Shown here: positions 10,113-20,509 of the stretch, one piece after another
Numbering within the stretch: position 1 is the first letter of the stretch
How the letters are laid out: the number at the start of each line of letters is the position of its first letter
Assembly (NCBI GenBank): GCA_030180075.1
Contig: JASNJN010000514.1
Span: forward strand, 1 to 45,287
DNA from: Mikrocytos mackini
Taxonomy: Eukaryota > Endomyxa > Ascetosporea > Mikrocytida > Mikrocytiidae
Length of the DNA stretch: 45,287 nt
Reading direction: 5' to 3'
Notes under the pieces: generated by a model
Databases searched by the model: none
The model's input: the letters and a program-made list of their open reading frames with translations, nothing else
What the model was told of the DNA's origin: nothing
Made by a program: the position numbers and the translations under genes

Positions 10113-10584
10113 ATGGGTTTACAAACCATAACACGTAGCCCCATTTAATATAATGGCTATAAGTGGTCAAATATATGGCAACATAGTTTTAAAGAGAACA
10201 GAGTAATAAGAAGGATAATACAAATTATAGCTACAACAAATGTATTAATAAACTTTAAAATATCCATACCAGAAACAACAAACATTGAAAACGCCTACAA
10301 AAATTCTATTTCTGGTGGGCCTCCTAATTTAACCGATATCGCACGTCGTAAACACATACAAAACGTTTTAATCGCATTTAAAACAGAAAATGTGGTCTCT
10401 ATAATATATATAGAGTTTATGTCAAAATACAGAAGTCGTAAAAGTAGAGATTAGTCCAAACCCGATAATTATGTTTGATATTTTAAAAAATGATTTTAAT
10501 ATTCCTTTAAAAATAATTAGCCATTTTACATCAAATAAACATAGAGTTTTTAAAAAAATTTTCATGTTAAATCATTTAACATAA
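10113..10584 (+). pseudogene. decayed native gene of unknown function
   Basis: From ATG at 10113 the frame is open except for one TAA at 10146-10148, and it then continues to TAG at 10452. Near 10415-10450 the coding signal shifts to another phase that runs to TAA at 10582-10584. Together this is about 155 codons with one nonsense codon and one frameshift. Visible segments include a Trp-containing start (YKWSNIWQHS), a GGPPNLTDIARRK stretch and a hydrophobic/basic tail. I do not recognise a family. The upstream promoter-like motif and the AT-rich codon use favour a native gene rather than a transposon. Confidence 0.45.
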
Positions 10585-10789
10585 AATATAGATGTGTTTG
10601 AAACAAAATTCACAATAACGACTTTAATTTAATAAAACAAATATCCTAAAAACTTTAAGTAATTCGATAATTCTTTACTTTAACTATTTATTCAAATCTA
10701 CTTTTACCGCGGCATGATGTTTTTTACCATCTCCTTGATCACCATCAATTAAATCGTTTTTACTTTCTCTTCCCTCTACTTCCTCACCA
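10585..10789. other. intergenic
   Basis: A short AT-rich spacer between the decayed gene and the secreted-protein gene. No feature is seen. Confidence 0.5.
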
Positions 10790-11290
10790 TTACCCCTTCC
10801 CTTCTTTAATTTCTTTGTCTTCCATTTTACCTTCACCTCTTATTTCCTCGCAAGAACATATAGACAATTTCTCTTCATCATTCGTCTCTTCATTACTACT
10901 TTCAGGAATTTGTGGTAAATCTTCTACATTTATTTCTTCATCATCTTCTTTCGCTTCAGTAAACTGTTTTTTCCAAGTTTTTAAAGACTCATCCAAACCC
11001 TGTATTGCTTTGTCCAAAAATTCGTCAACACTCGCTTTACTTGGAAATTTCGGATCACATTTGCAATCCTCCTCCATATAAGCTTTTTCACTCATTTTCC
11101 CATCGTCCTCTTCAACGTTCTTTACTTTGTAATTTTCTATTGAATTCCAAGGGCATTCACTGCTATGCAATATCCTCAAATCACGTTCGTTATAGCAATC
11201 ATTGGCGTGGTCTAAGTCCAAAACACTTCTCGAAAGAACGGAGTATATTAACGCTATAAACAAAACTGTTAAATTTATTGCTTGAGTCAT
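10790..11290 (-). CDS. small acidic secreted protein, unknown function
   Basis: The 166-residue product starts with a clear signal peptide (residues ~1-21, hydrophobic core LTVLFIALIYSVLS). The mature part is strongly acidic (runs of Glu and Asp), with Cys pairs around residues 32, 46, 76-78 and 143-145 (CKCD and CSCEE) that could form disulphides. It has no transmembrane segment and no recognised domain. The start ATG at 11290 is chosen because the signal peptide follows it directly. Small secreted acidic proteins are common candidates for exported or effector proteins in parasites, but nothing here shows a target. It stands alone between a decayed gene and Nup98. Confidence 0.65.
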   Translation of the reverse strand: MTQAINLTVLFIALIYSVLSRSVLDLDHANDCYNERDLRILHSSECPWNSIENYKVKNVEEDDGKMSEKAYMEEDCKCDPKFPSKASVDEFLDKAIQGLDESLKTWKKQFTEAKEDDEEINVEDLPQIPESSNEETNDEEKLSICSCEEIRGEGKMEDKEIKEGKG

Positions 11291-11676
11291 TGTTTCAGTT
11301 GTTTATTTTCTATGGAAATATTGTAGAAAGTAAATTGGTGTGTCTAGTTTGTAGAGGTTCATTGTGTGGTATCTAACATTTTTGTAAACGTTGTATGTGG
11401 ATTTGGATGGGAAGAGTAAGGAAAAAGAAATGGTGAGAAATTGAAGATATTCTTGGAAGTTAAAATTGAAACAACAAATTAATTTCATTTCTAATTTAAT
11501 GTAGGAATGAGGTTGGGAAGGTGTGCAATTGGTATTAGGATGTCAAAACGCTGTGAAAGAAAGTATAAGATCTCCGTTTGCTGTAAAAATCGAATCCGTC
11601 ATTCTGTGTAAAGAACTGGTGTGCTTTAGGTCTGTATTTATGATATAGTTCGAAGTTACGTTCAGAAAAGTGTTTA
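11291..11676. other. divergent intergenic spacer before Nup98
   Basis: About 390 bp between the divergently transcribed secreted-protein gene and Nup98. No gene is supported. The motif next to Nup98 is listed separately. Confidence 0.5.
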
Positions 11677-11700
11677 ACATTTTTAAAATTTTAAATTTAA
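11677..11700 (+). promoter_or_regulatory. palindromic AT start-site motif of Nup98
   Basis: TTTTTAAAATTTTAAATTTA lies immediately before the ATG. The same arrangement precedes several other genes here, so it may mark transcription start or a very short 5' leader. Confidence 0.5.
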
Positions 11701-13791
11701 ATGTTCAACAATCAAAACGCATTTAACTCATCAAACACGTTCAAAACACCAACACAAACGACACCATTTGGTAATTTTGGCACACAGACATCTCAGTTCG
11801 GTTCCGCGAATACATTTGGACAGCCTACTCAACGCACCCAAAGTTCTCTATTTGGATCAATGGCGACTTCACAGCCCTCCCAGCCTTCCTTGTTTCCTAC
11901 ACCTACTCCATCACCAACACAGACATCATTCGGCTTCAACCAACCATCATCTCAGCAACAACCCACTAACATTGGAACATCAAACATAGACTACCGTATC
12001 AAGGTTGACGGCAAGAACAATCTTCAATCGATAAATTGCAAATTGGACTTAAAGGACAAAACTTTAACCGAGCTTCAGTACGAAGACCGATTCAAGAAGC
12101 CATGCGGCGTTACTCAGCCCGCCGCTTTACCTGCGCCTTCTTCTTCCCCGTCTTCTTTCGGTTCCTCTTTATTCTCTCCTTCTCAACAAACACAAACAGG
12201 TTTTAATACAGGGTTTAACACCAGTTCCAGTTCTAGCATATTCAATAAGCCTTCCACTATGAGTTCTCCTATATCTTCTACTACAAGTGGCTTTGGAGGC
12301 TCCAGCGGTATGTTTAACAAACAAGCCCCTTCAACTACAGGGATGTTTGGCTCTACATCTTCCACTCCAAGTTTTGGTAACACAATGGGTACAACGCCTT
12401 CTTTTGGAATGGGAGGCAACACCAGTTCGAATTCTATATTCAATAAACCAGCTGCTACCAATACAAACGCAAATTTGTTTGGAACAAATAACACTGGACT
12501 TAACACCAGTTTGAACACAACAGTTGGCCCGGGGAGTATGTCTACAGGTTATAACTTTGGAAGGGGAATGTCATCTCAAAATACATCAAATGTGAATACA
12601 ATGGGAAATACAAGCTCATTGTTTAATAAACCAAGCAGTTCTATCTTTAATACAACGCCAAGTTCAACATTAAATACAGGTACAAATAATACAACCTCTT
12701 TATTCGGCACTTCTACACCTACATCTAATATAGGAGGTTTAAACACTTCTATGAATACAAGCACAAACAGTTTATTCAATAAACCTTCTACAAACACTAT
12801 GTTCGGTACAACACAAACTCCTTCTATGGGAACTAATACAAACTCTCTTTTTGGAAATACAACGGCAAACCAACCCTCTACAAACACTTCTTTATTTGGT
12901 GGAACGAATATCGGCTTCAATATGGGAAGCGGGCCAAGTACAACAAATACAGGAATGTTAGGAAGTACAAATTTGTTTAGCACAAACACAAACACAAATA
13001 TAAACAATCAAAACACTACTGGTAACACTGTTAACCGTTTAACACAACAGCAACTTATAGATTTAACAAACCCATACTTAGTTAACTTAGAACTTAGCAA
13101 ACAAGCTATGGCTCAAAACACAGATTACAATAAAAGTATTAATGAAAGTTTAATAAAAGCTTACGAGTCTTCAAACTTATCGTTAGAAGCAAACAATAAC
13201 AAAGTGCACACCATTAACGATTCTAACAATATAAATAAAAATGTTAGAATGATTAAAACAGAAAAGTCTAATAACGGATTTACAATGGTAAAAGAACACA
13301 TTGAAAACAGCAGAAAGTTTTTACAGAAAATAAATCATGAAACAACAATTAAAACATTTAAAGTACCTACAAAGAAATTAGAAACAATACCTAAGATTGA
13401 TGAAATTTTAGATAAACATAACGTGGATGGATTTAAAGTTAAAAACATTGAATTTGGAGCTATTGAATGGCTTAGAAGAATAGACATTGATAGCGTAAAA
13501 TTCGATAGTGTTTTTGTATTCAAAAACGGTTCGTTGGAAGTAAACCCAAATAAAGCGTTTGGGTTTAATAAAGTGAATACAAAGGCTCAAATTACATTTT
13601 ATAACGTTTGGCCAAAGAATGAATATGGAGAAAGAGAGAAAACAGATAGTATTATAAAATTGAGCAAATATGAAAATGCACTGAGAAAATATATTGGAGG
13701 AATAGAAGGAAGTGAATTTACAAAATATAACTATAAAAATGGAGAAATGAGTTTTGTAGTAAGAAATTTCGATTATTTCGTAAATAAATGA
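11701..13791 (+). CDS. NUP98: nucleoporin Nup98 (Nup145N/Nup100/Nup116 type)
   Basis: The 696-residue protein is a nuclear pore component that forms the FG permeability barrier and binds the mRNA-export factor Rae1/Gle2. Domains in order: an FG-rich N-terminus (1-100); a GLEBS Rae1-binding motif (~104-135, with LQSINCKLDLKDKTLTELQ resembling the animal and yeast motif); a long FG/Asn/Thr/Ser-rich region (~140-440, repeats such as SLFGT and SIFNKP); a linker; and a C-terminal autoproteolytic-type beta domain (~565-696, with TFYNVWPKNEYGE and SFVVRNF). The family cleavage site His-Phe-Ser is here Asn-Phe-Asp, so self-cleavage is probably lost, as in yeast Nup100/116. The gene is intact and intronless. 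The family call is firm. Confidence 0.9.
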   Translation: MFNNQNAFNSSNTFKTPTQTTPFGNFGTQTSQFGSANTFGQPTQRTQSSLFGSMATSQPSQPSLFPTPTPSPTQTSFGFNQPSSQQQPTNIGTSNIDYRIKVDGKNNLQSINCKLDLKDKTLTELQYEDRFKKPCGVTQPAALPAPSSSPSSFGSSLFSPSQQTQTGFNTGFNTSSSSSIFNKPSTMSSPISSTTSGFGGSSGMFNKQAPSTTGMFGSTSSTPSFGNTMGTTPSFGMGGNTSSNSIFNKPAATNTNANLFGTNNTGLNTSLNTTVGPGSMSTGYNFGRGMSSQNTSNVNTMGNTSSLFNKPSSSIFNTTPSSTLNTGTNNTTSLFGTSTPTSNIGGLNTSMNTSTNSLFNKPSTNTMFGTTQTPSMGTNTNSLFGNTTANQPSTNTSLFGGTNIGFNMGSGPSTTNTGMLGSTNLFSTNTNTNINNQNTTGNTVNRLTQQQLIDLTNPYLVNLELSKQAMAQNTDYNKSINESLIKAYESSNLSLEANNNKVHTINDSNNINKNVRMIKTEKSNNGFTMVKEHIENSRKFLQKINHETTIKTFKVPTKKLETIPKIDEILDKHNVDGFKVKNIEFGAIEWLRRIDIDSVKFDSVFVFKNGSLEVNPNKAFGFNKVNTKAQITFYNVWPKNEYGEREKTDSIIKLSKYENALRKYIGGIEGSEFTKYNYKNGEMSFVVRNFDYFVNK

Positions 13792-14348
13792 AATATCATA
13801 AGAAGTATTAAATGTAATTAAATTGTCTGGAAGTTACATATTAGTTGTTTTGTTTCAAGATGAGGCCATCTTATGNNTTCTGTTTATTTGAAATTATTTT
13901 GATTGGTCGCTGTTTTGTTGATAAACAATACTTCTGTACAGATTGTTTATTCCGTTACCATGTAACTTCACGCATGATATCTAAAAAGAATGGCTACCTA
14001 ATATCCTATTTGCAATTGACAAAACGACCCTTGTTAATCGTATTCTTTTGAAACGAGTGTTATTCGAGAAGGTAAGCAATCCTCATTATTCTAAAATCAT
14101 ACTTTTAATATATTACCTTGGTTAATTCCGTTTTCCATGATTTGAGTATCGAACAAACGACTATGTTGTGCTACAAGGCTTGTTGTGCGAGAACGTTGAC
14201 ACATGGCTCTATATATGGTTCCTTGTATGTTTGTAGCTTTTACAGACGTCATGAAGAGTCAAAATTCACCACATGGGTTTATTGTGTATTTTAAATCCTG
14301 TGAGTTGTTGTTTTCCCAGATCTGTTTTAGAAATAAATATTTGTAAGA
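13792..14348. other. intergenic stretch, no gene supported
   Basis: It contains two Ns at 13876-13877. A short frame at 13845-14051 has no motif. It may include the 5' flank of the MULE transposon that follows, but no terminal repeat was identified. Confidence 0.5.
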
Positions 14349-15514
14349 ATGAATGTTGGTTCTACGGTCACCCCACCCAATGATATTGTAATCGGTAAAA
14401 TGTTTCACAGTTATAAAGAATTAAAAGAAGCCATTGGGAAATATCAAGACTATACAAAGACTACTGTACGAAAACGTACTTCCAAACTATTGAAGCTATC
14501 TGACAAGAAACTAACCGGAGGAGTGTATTACAACCAAGCCAAAATAAAGAATCTTAAATATGACAGTATAACATACCGATGCGAATGTGGAATACAAAGG
14601 CCATCGAAAGCTGTTGTTAGAAACACAACCACCAAAAAGGTTGGGTGTTGTATGTACTTCAAAGTCTCTATGAGAGGTAGATCACTACACATAACTGAAG
14701 GAGAATTAACGCACGATGATTGTTGCTCGGGACAATACGAACGTAAGCCACGGGAACTATATGTAGACAATATGGTTTGGTTTTTGAAAGAGAACGGAAC
14801 CCCAGCATCAAACATTGCCAAATATCTGACTAAGGAGACAGGCGACTATTACAACAACAAAGATGTGCACAACATCTTTAATGAAGGGCCAAAAACAGTT
14901 GCCATAGACAGCGCGTTAAGCTTTATGAGAGGACACGGCGATGCTATGGAGATAAAAAACAAAGATGAGAAGCTAATTGGAGTTGTTTACCAAACCGAAC
15001 AAATGAAAGATAATTACGAAAGGTTTGGAGAGGTTGCTATATTAGATAGTACATTCAAATTAACGAATATAAACTGGACGTTTTTTGTGTTACTGGGAAT
15101 TAACGAAGATATGAAAAGTGTCCCTTTCTTTAGCTTTCTAATACACAATGAAACGAGTAAATTACTAACCAAAGTTTTTGAGAAATTTACCATCATGAAC
15201 GATACAGAAAAAACCAAATACATAATTACAGATAAAGATCTTTCCGAACGAAAAACCTTAAGAAAATTCTTCGTTTCGGCATCACTTAATTTATGTAGGT
15301 TTCATGTTCTTAAAACTTTCACTTGTAAGATTAACAGGAACCGAAAAATGAACAAACTTGAAAAAGAACAAAATATAAATACAATAAAAAGGCTCTGTTT
15401 TTTAGAAGATTCAAATTGTTATTCTAAGATTAAAGCTTATTTTCATCCAGAAATACTTTCTTACTACAATAAAAATTGGGAAGAAATAAAAGATGAATTC
15501 ATTCCGTTTTACAT
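14349..15514 (+). pseudogene. MULE transposase, 3'-truncated at an N gap
   Basis: About 388 codons are present. The N-terminal part has a FAR1/FLYWCH-like Cys/His DNA-binding region (CECG, CCMYF, then TEGELTHDDCC, ~residues 75-127). The catalytic domain shows Asp in AILDSTFKL (~230), the ITDKDLSER acidic motif (~295) and CRFHVLKTF (~325). The frame then enters the helical segment before the expected third acidic residue and SWIM finger, but is cut by NN at 15515-15516. After the Ns the same phase continues into an unrelated protein. Either the element sits inside a host gene or the assembly joined two loci. It differs in sequence from the MULE at 7814-9645. Confidence 0.75.
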
Positions 15515-15516
15515 NN

Positions 15517-17586
15517 CAGAAAAATTCCTACTCAAAGACGTTTTATTGATTATACAAAATAAAGACCCATACGTTAAAATAACATGTGAACTTTTAATAT
15601 TAGAAGGCACGGTCGATAAAGAACCAAGGGAGTTTTTAGCGGACATTGAAATAGGAGATGGATATTGGTACGTGTACTCTTCTTACGATGCAGAGTGGAA
15701 CTTTACAATGCTTGATGAAGACTTTGAGTTGAATAAAGTTGTATTCTTTTTATCCAAAAGCGAAACTTCTTCTGAACTTCCCACAAAGTATTTGGAAGAG
15801 TTAAGGACACCCGGAGAAGAAGTAGAAAACTGCGGAGGTATTGTAGGAAAACTTAAAGCTAATATGGACATTGGTGAGAGTAATTTTGACATTTTCTTGA
15901 TATTTAGTAAGTGCCCAGACAAAACATGTTTGAGTATTTTTGTTCGTAAAAACGACGAGGATAAAGAAGCAGCAATTATTGAAAGTCTTAACTCTGTGTT
16001 TAACAAAAGCCAAAATTTTGATTTCATGAAAAAGGTTTTGCCAGATGGCGTTTATGAAGACCTGTTCCAAAATCTGCCTACAGACTTAACAATAGAAATA
16101 AAGCTAATTTGTTGGGAAGTCAAATTTAGAATTACTTTAAACTCAATTACCTTTGGGAAAATAAAAATTGCATTCGACTTACTTAAACTTACAGACAGTA
16201 TAATTGAAGAACAATACCAACTCGACAATAACTCCAAAGGAAAAGATAAACCACTTTACAGAGTCAGTAAAAATGAAGAAATTGAAGGCTTTCTATTTGC
16301 CTTTATAATGTTACCAGAAATAGATTTCAATGTAAAAAACAGTTCTTTGTTCAATGGTGTTCCAAAGTTATCTATTTTCCCACCTACATTAGTTCTTTCT
16401 AACAAAAGATTAGATGTAAACATTCCTTTCAGACTTCTTTCTCCTCCTAAACAAAAAACAAATGAAAACGGGAATGAAGAGGAGACATCTGTAGTTACAA
16501 AAGAAGAGCACGAAGAAAGCCAACAAAAGTACATAGTTTATAAAACTAAACCTGGGCTTAACATATTTACAAGAGCAAAAGTTAAATCTAACGAGAACTT
16601 AAAAGTAGTTGAACACTTCAATATAAACTACGTTGATTTAAAAGGTTACATTGGGATATTGGGAGTTGAAATTTCTGTGTCTATAAAGGGTAACTGGGAA
16701 ATAGACGAGTGCATAACAATTTACGATTCAAGTTTATCCATTGGAGCAATGAAAAATAATAAAAACTCCAAACTTACACCCTTTTTAAAGTTACAATCAA
16801 CAGGAATAGTTAAAGTACTTGAGAGACAAACATTAGGGTCTGTTGTGGGAGATTTATCTTCTAATGGGATTTATATTTTAGCTAAAGTTTGTAAAATGGT
16901 TTCCGTTGAAGACAGTGCAAGTAAAGAAGGTTTTGATTTATTCACAGAACAAGACTTCACTACTTCCCAAAAAACACAGGAATTTTTTCGACATTTTATT
17001 TTGCTTAAAATCATTCGAAAAATATATATGTTGTTTCTCGTCAGATTTTAACATAAATGGCTAGTTGAAAATAATAATTTTTTATTTTCCCGAAATATTT
17101 TTAAATTTTACGTTTTTGCACCAAAAATTCACAACTTTATGACAAAAAATGTCGAGAAAACCTTTGTAATTTTATAAAATAAACCTTATTTTTGAATGAA
17201 TGAGCTTAAAATCTATAAATAGGGATATATTAACATCTATGATAATCGAAATAAAATTTTTATAAAAATGTTAATTCCTGTGTTTTTTGTAAAAAGACTT
17301 CAATAAATGTTCGTCAAGACAAATAGATTCTTTTTACGATAACTACGAACTGATAGCAAAAAAGAATGTGGTAAATTATGAAGACCACGAAAACGAACAA
17401 ATAAAAATAAGCCTGGGAAGTAATAGATACATTCATATCGACACAATACAAGTAGAAGTTAGATTATTATTTAGCGATATAGAAATATCCAGTGTTGAAA
17501 ACAACGACGATAGCGATGATACTTTAGACATAAAATTTCCAAATGCTGGTTTTGTAATTGTAATTACAGTCAAAGAACTTAATTAG
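15517..17586 (+). pseudogene. unidentified native gene, 5' end missing and split by a MITE
   Basis: From 15517 the frame is open to beyond 16959. A 343-bp insertion (element plus one target copy) then interrupts it. From the second target copy (17294) it resumes in the same phase to TAG at 17584-17586. Without the insertion, some 570 codons are visible and the N-terminus is absent at the N gap. The product is mostly beta-strand-like, with acidic linkers (for example around 16456-16530) and no signal peptide or membrane segment in the part seen. I do not recognise the family. Codon use is AT-rich like the native genes, unlike the MULE part fused in front. Function unknown. Confidence 0.6.
16960..17293. 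mobile_element. 334-bp MITE with 9-bp target-site duplication
   Basis: Inverted repeats AAAAAACACAGGAATT lie at 16969-16984 and inverted at 17273-17288, with short TTAC-like edges outside them. AAGACTTCA precedes the element (16951-16959) and follows it (17294-17302), a perfect 9-bp target duplication. Nine-base duplications are typical of Mutator-like elements, so a MULE could have mobilised it. The interior is AT-rich and non-coding. It inserts into an otherwise continuous reading frame and supplies a premature stop at 17049. Confidence 0.85.
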
Positions 17587-18013
17587 TGGACAGTTGAACT
17601 TAATTAGTGGACAGGTGAAATTAATTAGTGGACAAGTGAAATTAATTAGTGGACAGTTGAACTTAATTAGTGGACAAGTGAAATTAATTAGTGGAAAATT
17701 TTATAAATGATTTTTTAATTAATTAAATCGATTATATATTTATTTCTTCATTCATATTTCCAATATTTTTTGAAATAAATTGATACAAAAATTGGGAAAT
17801 CTAAGTAATTAAAAAACTTAGAAAAGGATTAATTTTATACATTTCTATACAAAATCAATTAAAAAATCATTTATAAAATTTTCCACTAATTAATTTCACT
17901 TGTCCACTAATTAAGTTCAACTGTCCACTAATTAATTTCACTTGCCCACTAATTAATTTCACTTGTCCACTAAATAAGTTCAACTGTCCACTAATTAAGT
18001 TCTTTGGCTGTAA
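17563..18013. repeat. inverted repeat containing facing arrays of a 21-bp unit
   Basis: Left arm 17563-17720 and right arm 17857-18013 are near-perfect reverse complements. Each contains about six tandem 21-bp units of the form AATTAGTGGACARKTGAAMTT. The first left unit overlaps the stop codon of the preceding gene, and the mirrored right arm carries the same gene-end sequence (TTAAGTTCTTTGGCTGTAAA). The central spacer (17721-17856) is not palindromic. This looks like an inverted duplication of a gene end plus a microsatellite expansion, or a fold-back element. Confidence 0.85.
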
Positions 18014-19885
18014 ACGAAATATTTGTCTTATAAAGAACATACGAAAAATCCTTTTTGAAGTTTTCATAGGCTGTCGTTTAGTTTTCTTTGAAATATTGCA
18101 GGGAAAGTCTAAATTAGGCTGTTCGATTAAATTTTGGTGTTGTGATGTGTTTATGTGTTGTTTTGCTCTAAATTTTATACTTGAATTTATGTCTAGAATA
18201 GGGTGTCCAAACACGGAGATTTGCACACAATATACGGTTTACTAGTATTTACTTCCTAAACCTGCCATTCATCATCTTCGATAGTTGATAATATCTTGAA
18301 ATGTATATTTTTGTCTCATATTTTAAAATTTGAAAAAATAAATTATGTTATATCTGACCAATAAGAACCGAAACAATCAAATTAAGCCACATATTGGCAC
18401 TGTTGCTATCTAAAATAAACCATTAACTGTTTTTTTTAATTATACCAACCAAAAAAAATACATATGTGATTGCCATAGGTCAAATAAGGGGAAATATGTG
18501 ATTTTTTTCAAATCACATATATTCCGAACCCTAATTTATAACCATTTGTTTTTAAAACCTTTTATGATTGCATATGAGGGATATATGTAAATGGTTAACA
18601 AAAACGAAATTTAAATCCTAATGTTAACACTTTCTTAGTTCCTTGAGAATGGCATTCTGTTACGTATTAACTACAATCGACATTTATATATATGCAATAT
18701 AAGCTTTACTTGGTCCTTTTGACATGTAGCCTAAGACAATCCAAGAAACACAATTTTCAAGGACGAGGACGCAATCCACCGAATCATGGGCAAATGATGT
18801 CCTTTCATACTTTCAAATACTTCAACGGAATAAAATGGTGTATCAAAATGGTAACTATGATGCTTACTTTTCTATCGCCAGTAAACAGTAAGTAAACACC
18901 TTAAAGACTACAGTTGACAGAGACCGGGATGTAAAAACTGGGACTAAATTCTTTATGGCACTTCTCAGTCATGAACTAGATATGATAATAACCGTACTTT
19001 AAGGAAAGGGACTCAGATGGACCATTCCGATAGAAATGTCGCCGGACCTTATTTACAAGAGATGAACATTATCTGTCTTTCTTGACTTCGATACAAAGAA
19101 ATGGACAATAGAGAAAAACCATGTAACATCATTAATCAGTAGTTACGTTTCAAAAAAAACATTTTTGGCCAGTCAACTAATAGGTTTCTTAAAAGGTCAA
19201 TTAAAAATGAAATGAAATAACTTCTTTAATTATTTCGATTGTCGACCATAGTAGGAATGTACCAACCCAAATTTTACAAAGAACCCTTCCATTAAATAAG
19301 AGCTTATGTAAACTACGTATTCTCTGGATATTTCTTGATCTTGTAAAATTGTACGCGACAAAGATTAACTTAAGTTATTCAAACTGTAAGATACTGTATA
19401 GAATGGGGATTATAAATCTACTTATTCAATTACAGTAAATACTGGTTTAGTGGACACTTTGATAGTAGAATCACATCGATAATGGACTAATTTTCACCAA
19501 TATTCGAACATTTTGGAAAATTAAATTTTTTAAGATTCTAAAAAATTTCGCTAAATTTTATTTCTAATAAGTTTTTAAGACCCGATTTATATTTATTATG
19601 ACTTAAAATCTACTAATCTGGCAAAATTTATATGTTTCAAAATTATAAAATTTGGTTAGTGGAATGATGTCAAAACATAATTTTAACCTTGTTATTTTGT
19701 TTAATTTAGTCCAAACCTCCTTTAAGGTCATTTTAGAGTGTTTATAAATACGGTGTGAAGATTGTTTTAGANTATGAATGGTTTGCTTATTAGGAACAGG
19801 ATTCGTGGTCATTAGTAAGTATGTTAAGAATGTGTGTTGAGTTATGTTGCCAATGGAGTTCTGTATAAAGAAAGATTGGGTTAAG
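18014..19885. other. gene-poor stretch
   Basis: No frame with a recognisable protein is present. A frame at 18692-18895 and one on the minus strand at 19603-19812 (with an N at 19772) lack motifs. A small perfect hairpin, ATATGTGATTT/AAATCACATAT, lies at about 18495-18522. Parts of 18690-19130 are less AT-rich and may be decayed mobile DNA, which I cannot identify. Confidence 0.45.
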
Positions 19886-19920
19886 AATAAAAATTTAAAA
19901 TTTAAATTTTCAAATTAAAT
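19886..19920. promoter_or_regulatory. orphan AT start-site motif
   Basis: AAATTTAAAATTTAAATTTT followed by CAAATTAAAT matches the motif that directly precedes native genes, but no intact gene starts next to it. The piggyBac-like element at 20021 lies 100 bp downstream, so a gene may have been lost or displaced here. Confidence 0.35.
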
Positions 19921-20020
19921 ATTTGATTACCAAACTTCATAGACACAACAAATAAATGATAGTTGCGTAAAAAATGATACAAAAAGAAACGTAAATATAT
20001 ATAGTATAATAATTTATTAT

Positions 20021-20509
20021 TTAACACTATACCTACCGCAAGGGTCAATATGACCCATATGCAATTCCCGGATATTACGATATGGGTCATATTGACCCAA
20101 GAATATATAATTTACCGTACTATATGGGTCATATTTGTCGGAATAGGAACTTTCCAACAAGAAAATGTTAATAAAAGAAAAGACATGGCTGCGGTGGCTT
20201 TCTCCCAAAGAAGGAGTCTTATGTACCGTTCAGCAGATTTGAATTTGAATGAGCAATTTAGATTTAAATAAATATATTTTTAAGATTTTATAAATTTTAA
20301 ATGTTTCAGAAAAAGTTTAGAACTTCACCCATGGATCAAATGTCCATGTATAATCACTACATTAAGTATGGTTGGGTACCATATCACCCCGACAATATTG
20401 ACCCAGAAATATATAATTTATAGTACTATATGGGTCATATTGACCCATTATATTTTACCTAAGAGAATCATATGGGTCATATTGACCCACAAGGTATGTA
20501 TAGTGTTAA
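20021..20509. mobile_element. piggyBac-like non-autonomous element
   Basis: It is bounded by TTAA on both sides. The left end reads TTAACACTATACCTACCGCA and the inverted right end TTAACACTATACATACCTTG. Both are followed by GGGTCAATATGACCC palindromes, of which about six variants occur inside. TTAA target duplication with such ends is characteristic of piggyBac-type transposons. The 489-bp element contains no transposase. Confidence 0.75.

Noticed and set aside
12183-13007. Antisense frames over the Nup98 gene
   Set aside because: Shadows of the Asn/Thr/Ser-rich repeats. The sense strand has clear Nup98 domains.
17867-18226. Minus-strand frame with LISGQVK repeats
   Set aside because: The repeats come from the 21-bp array of the inverted repeat. 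The N-terminal part has no recognisable domain.
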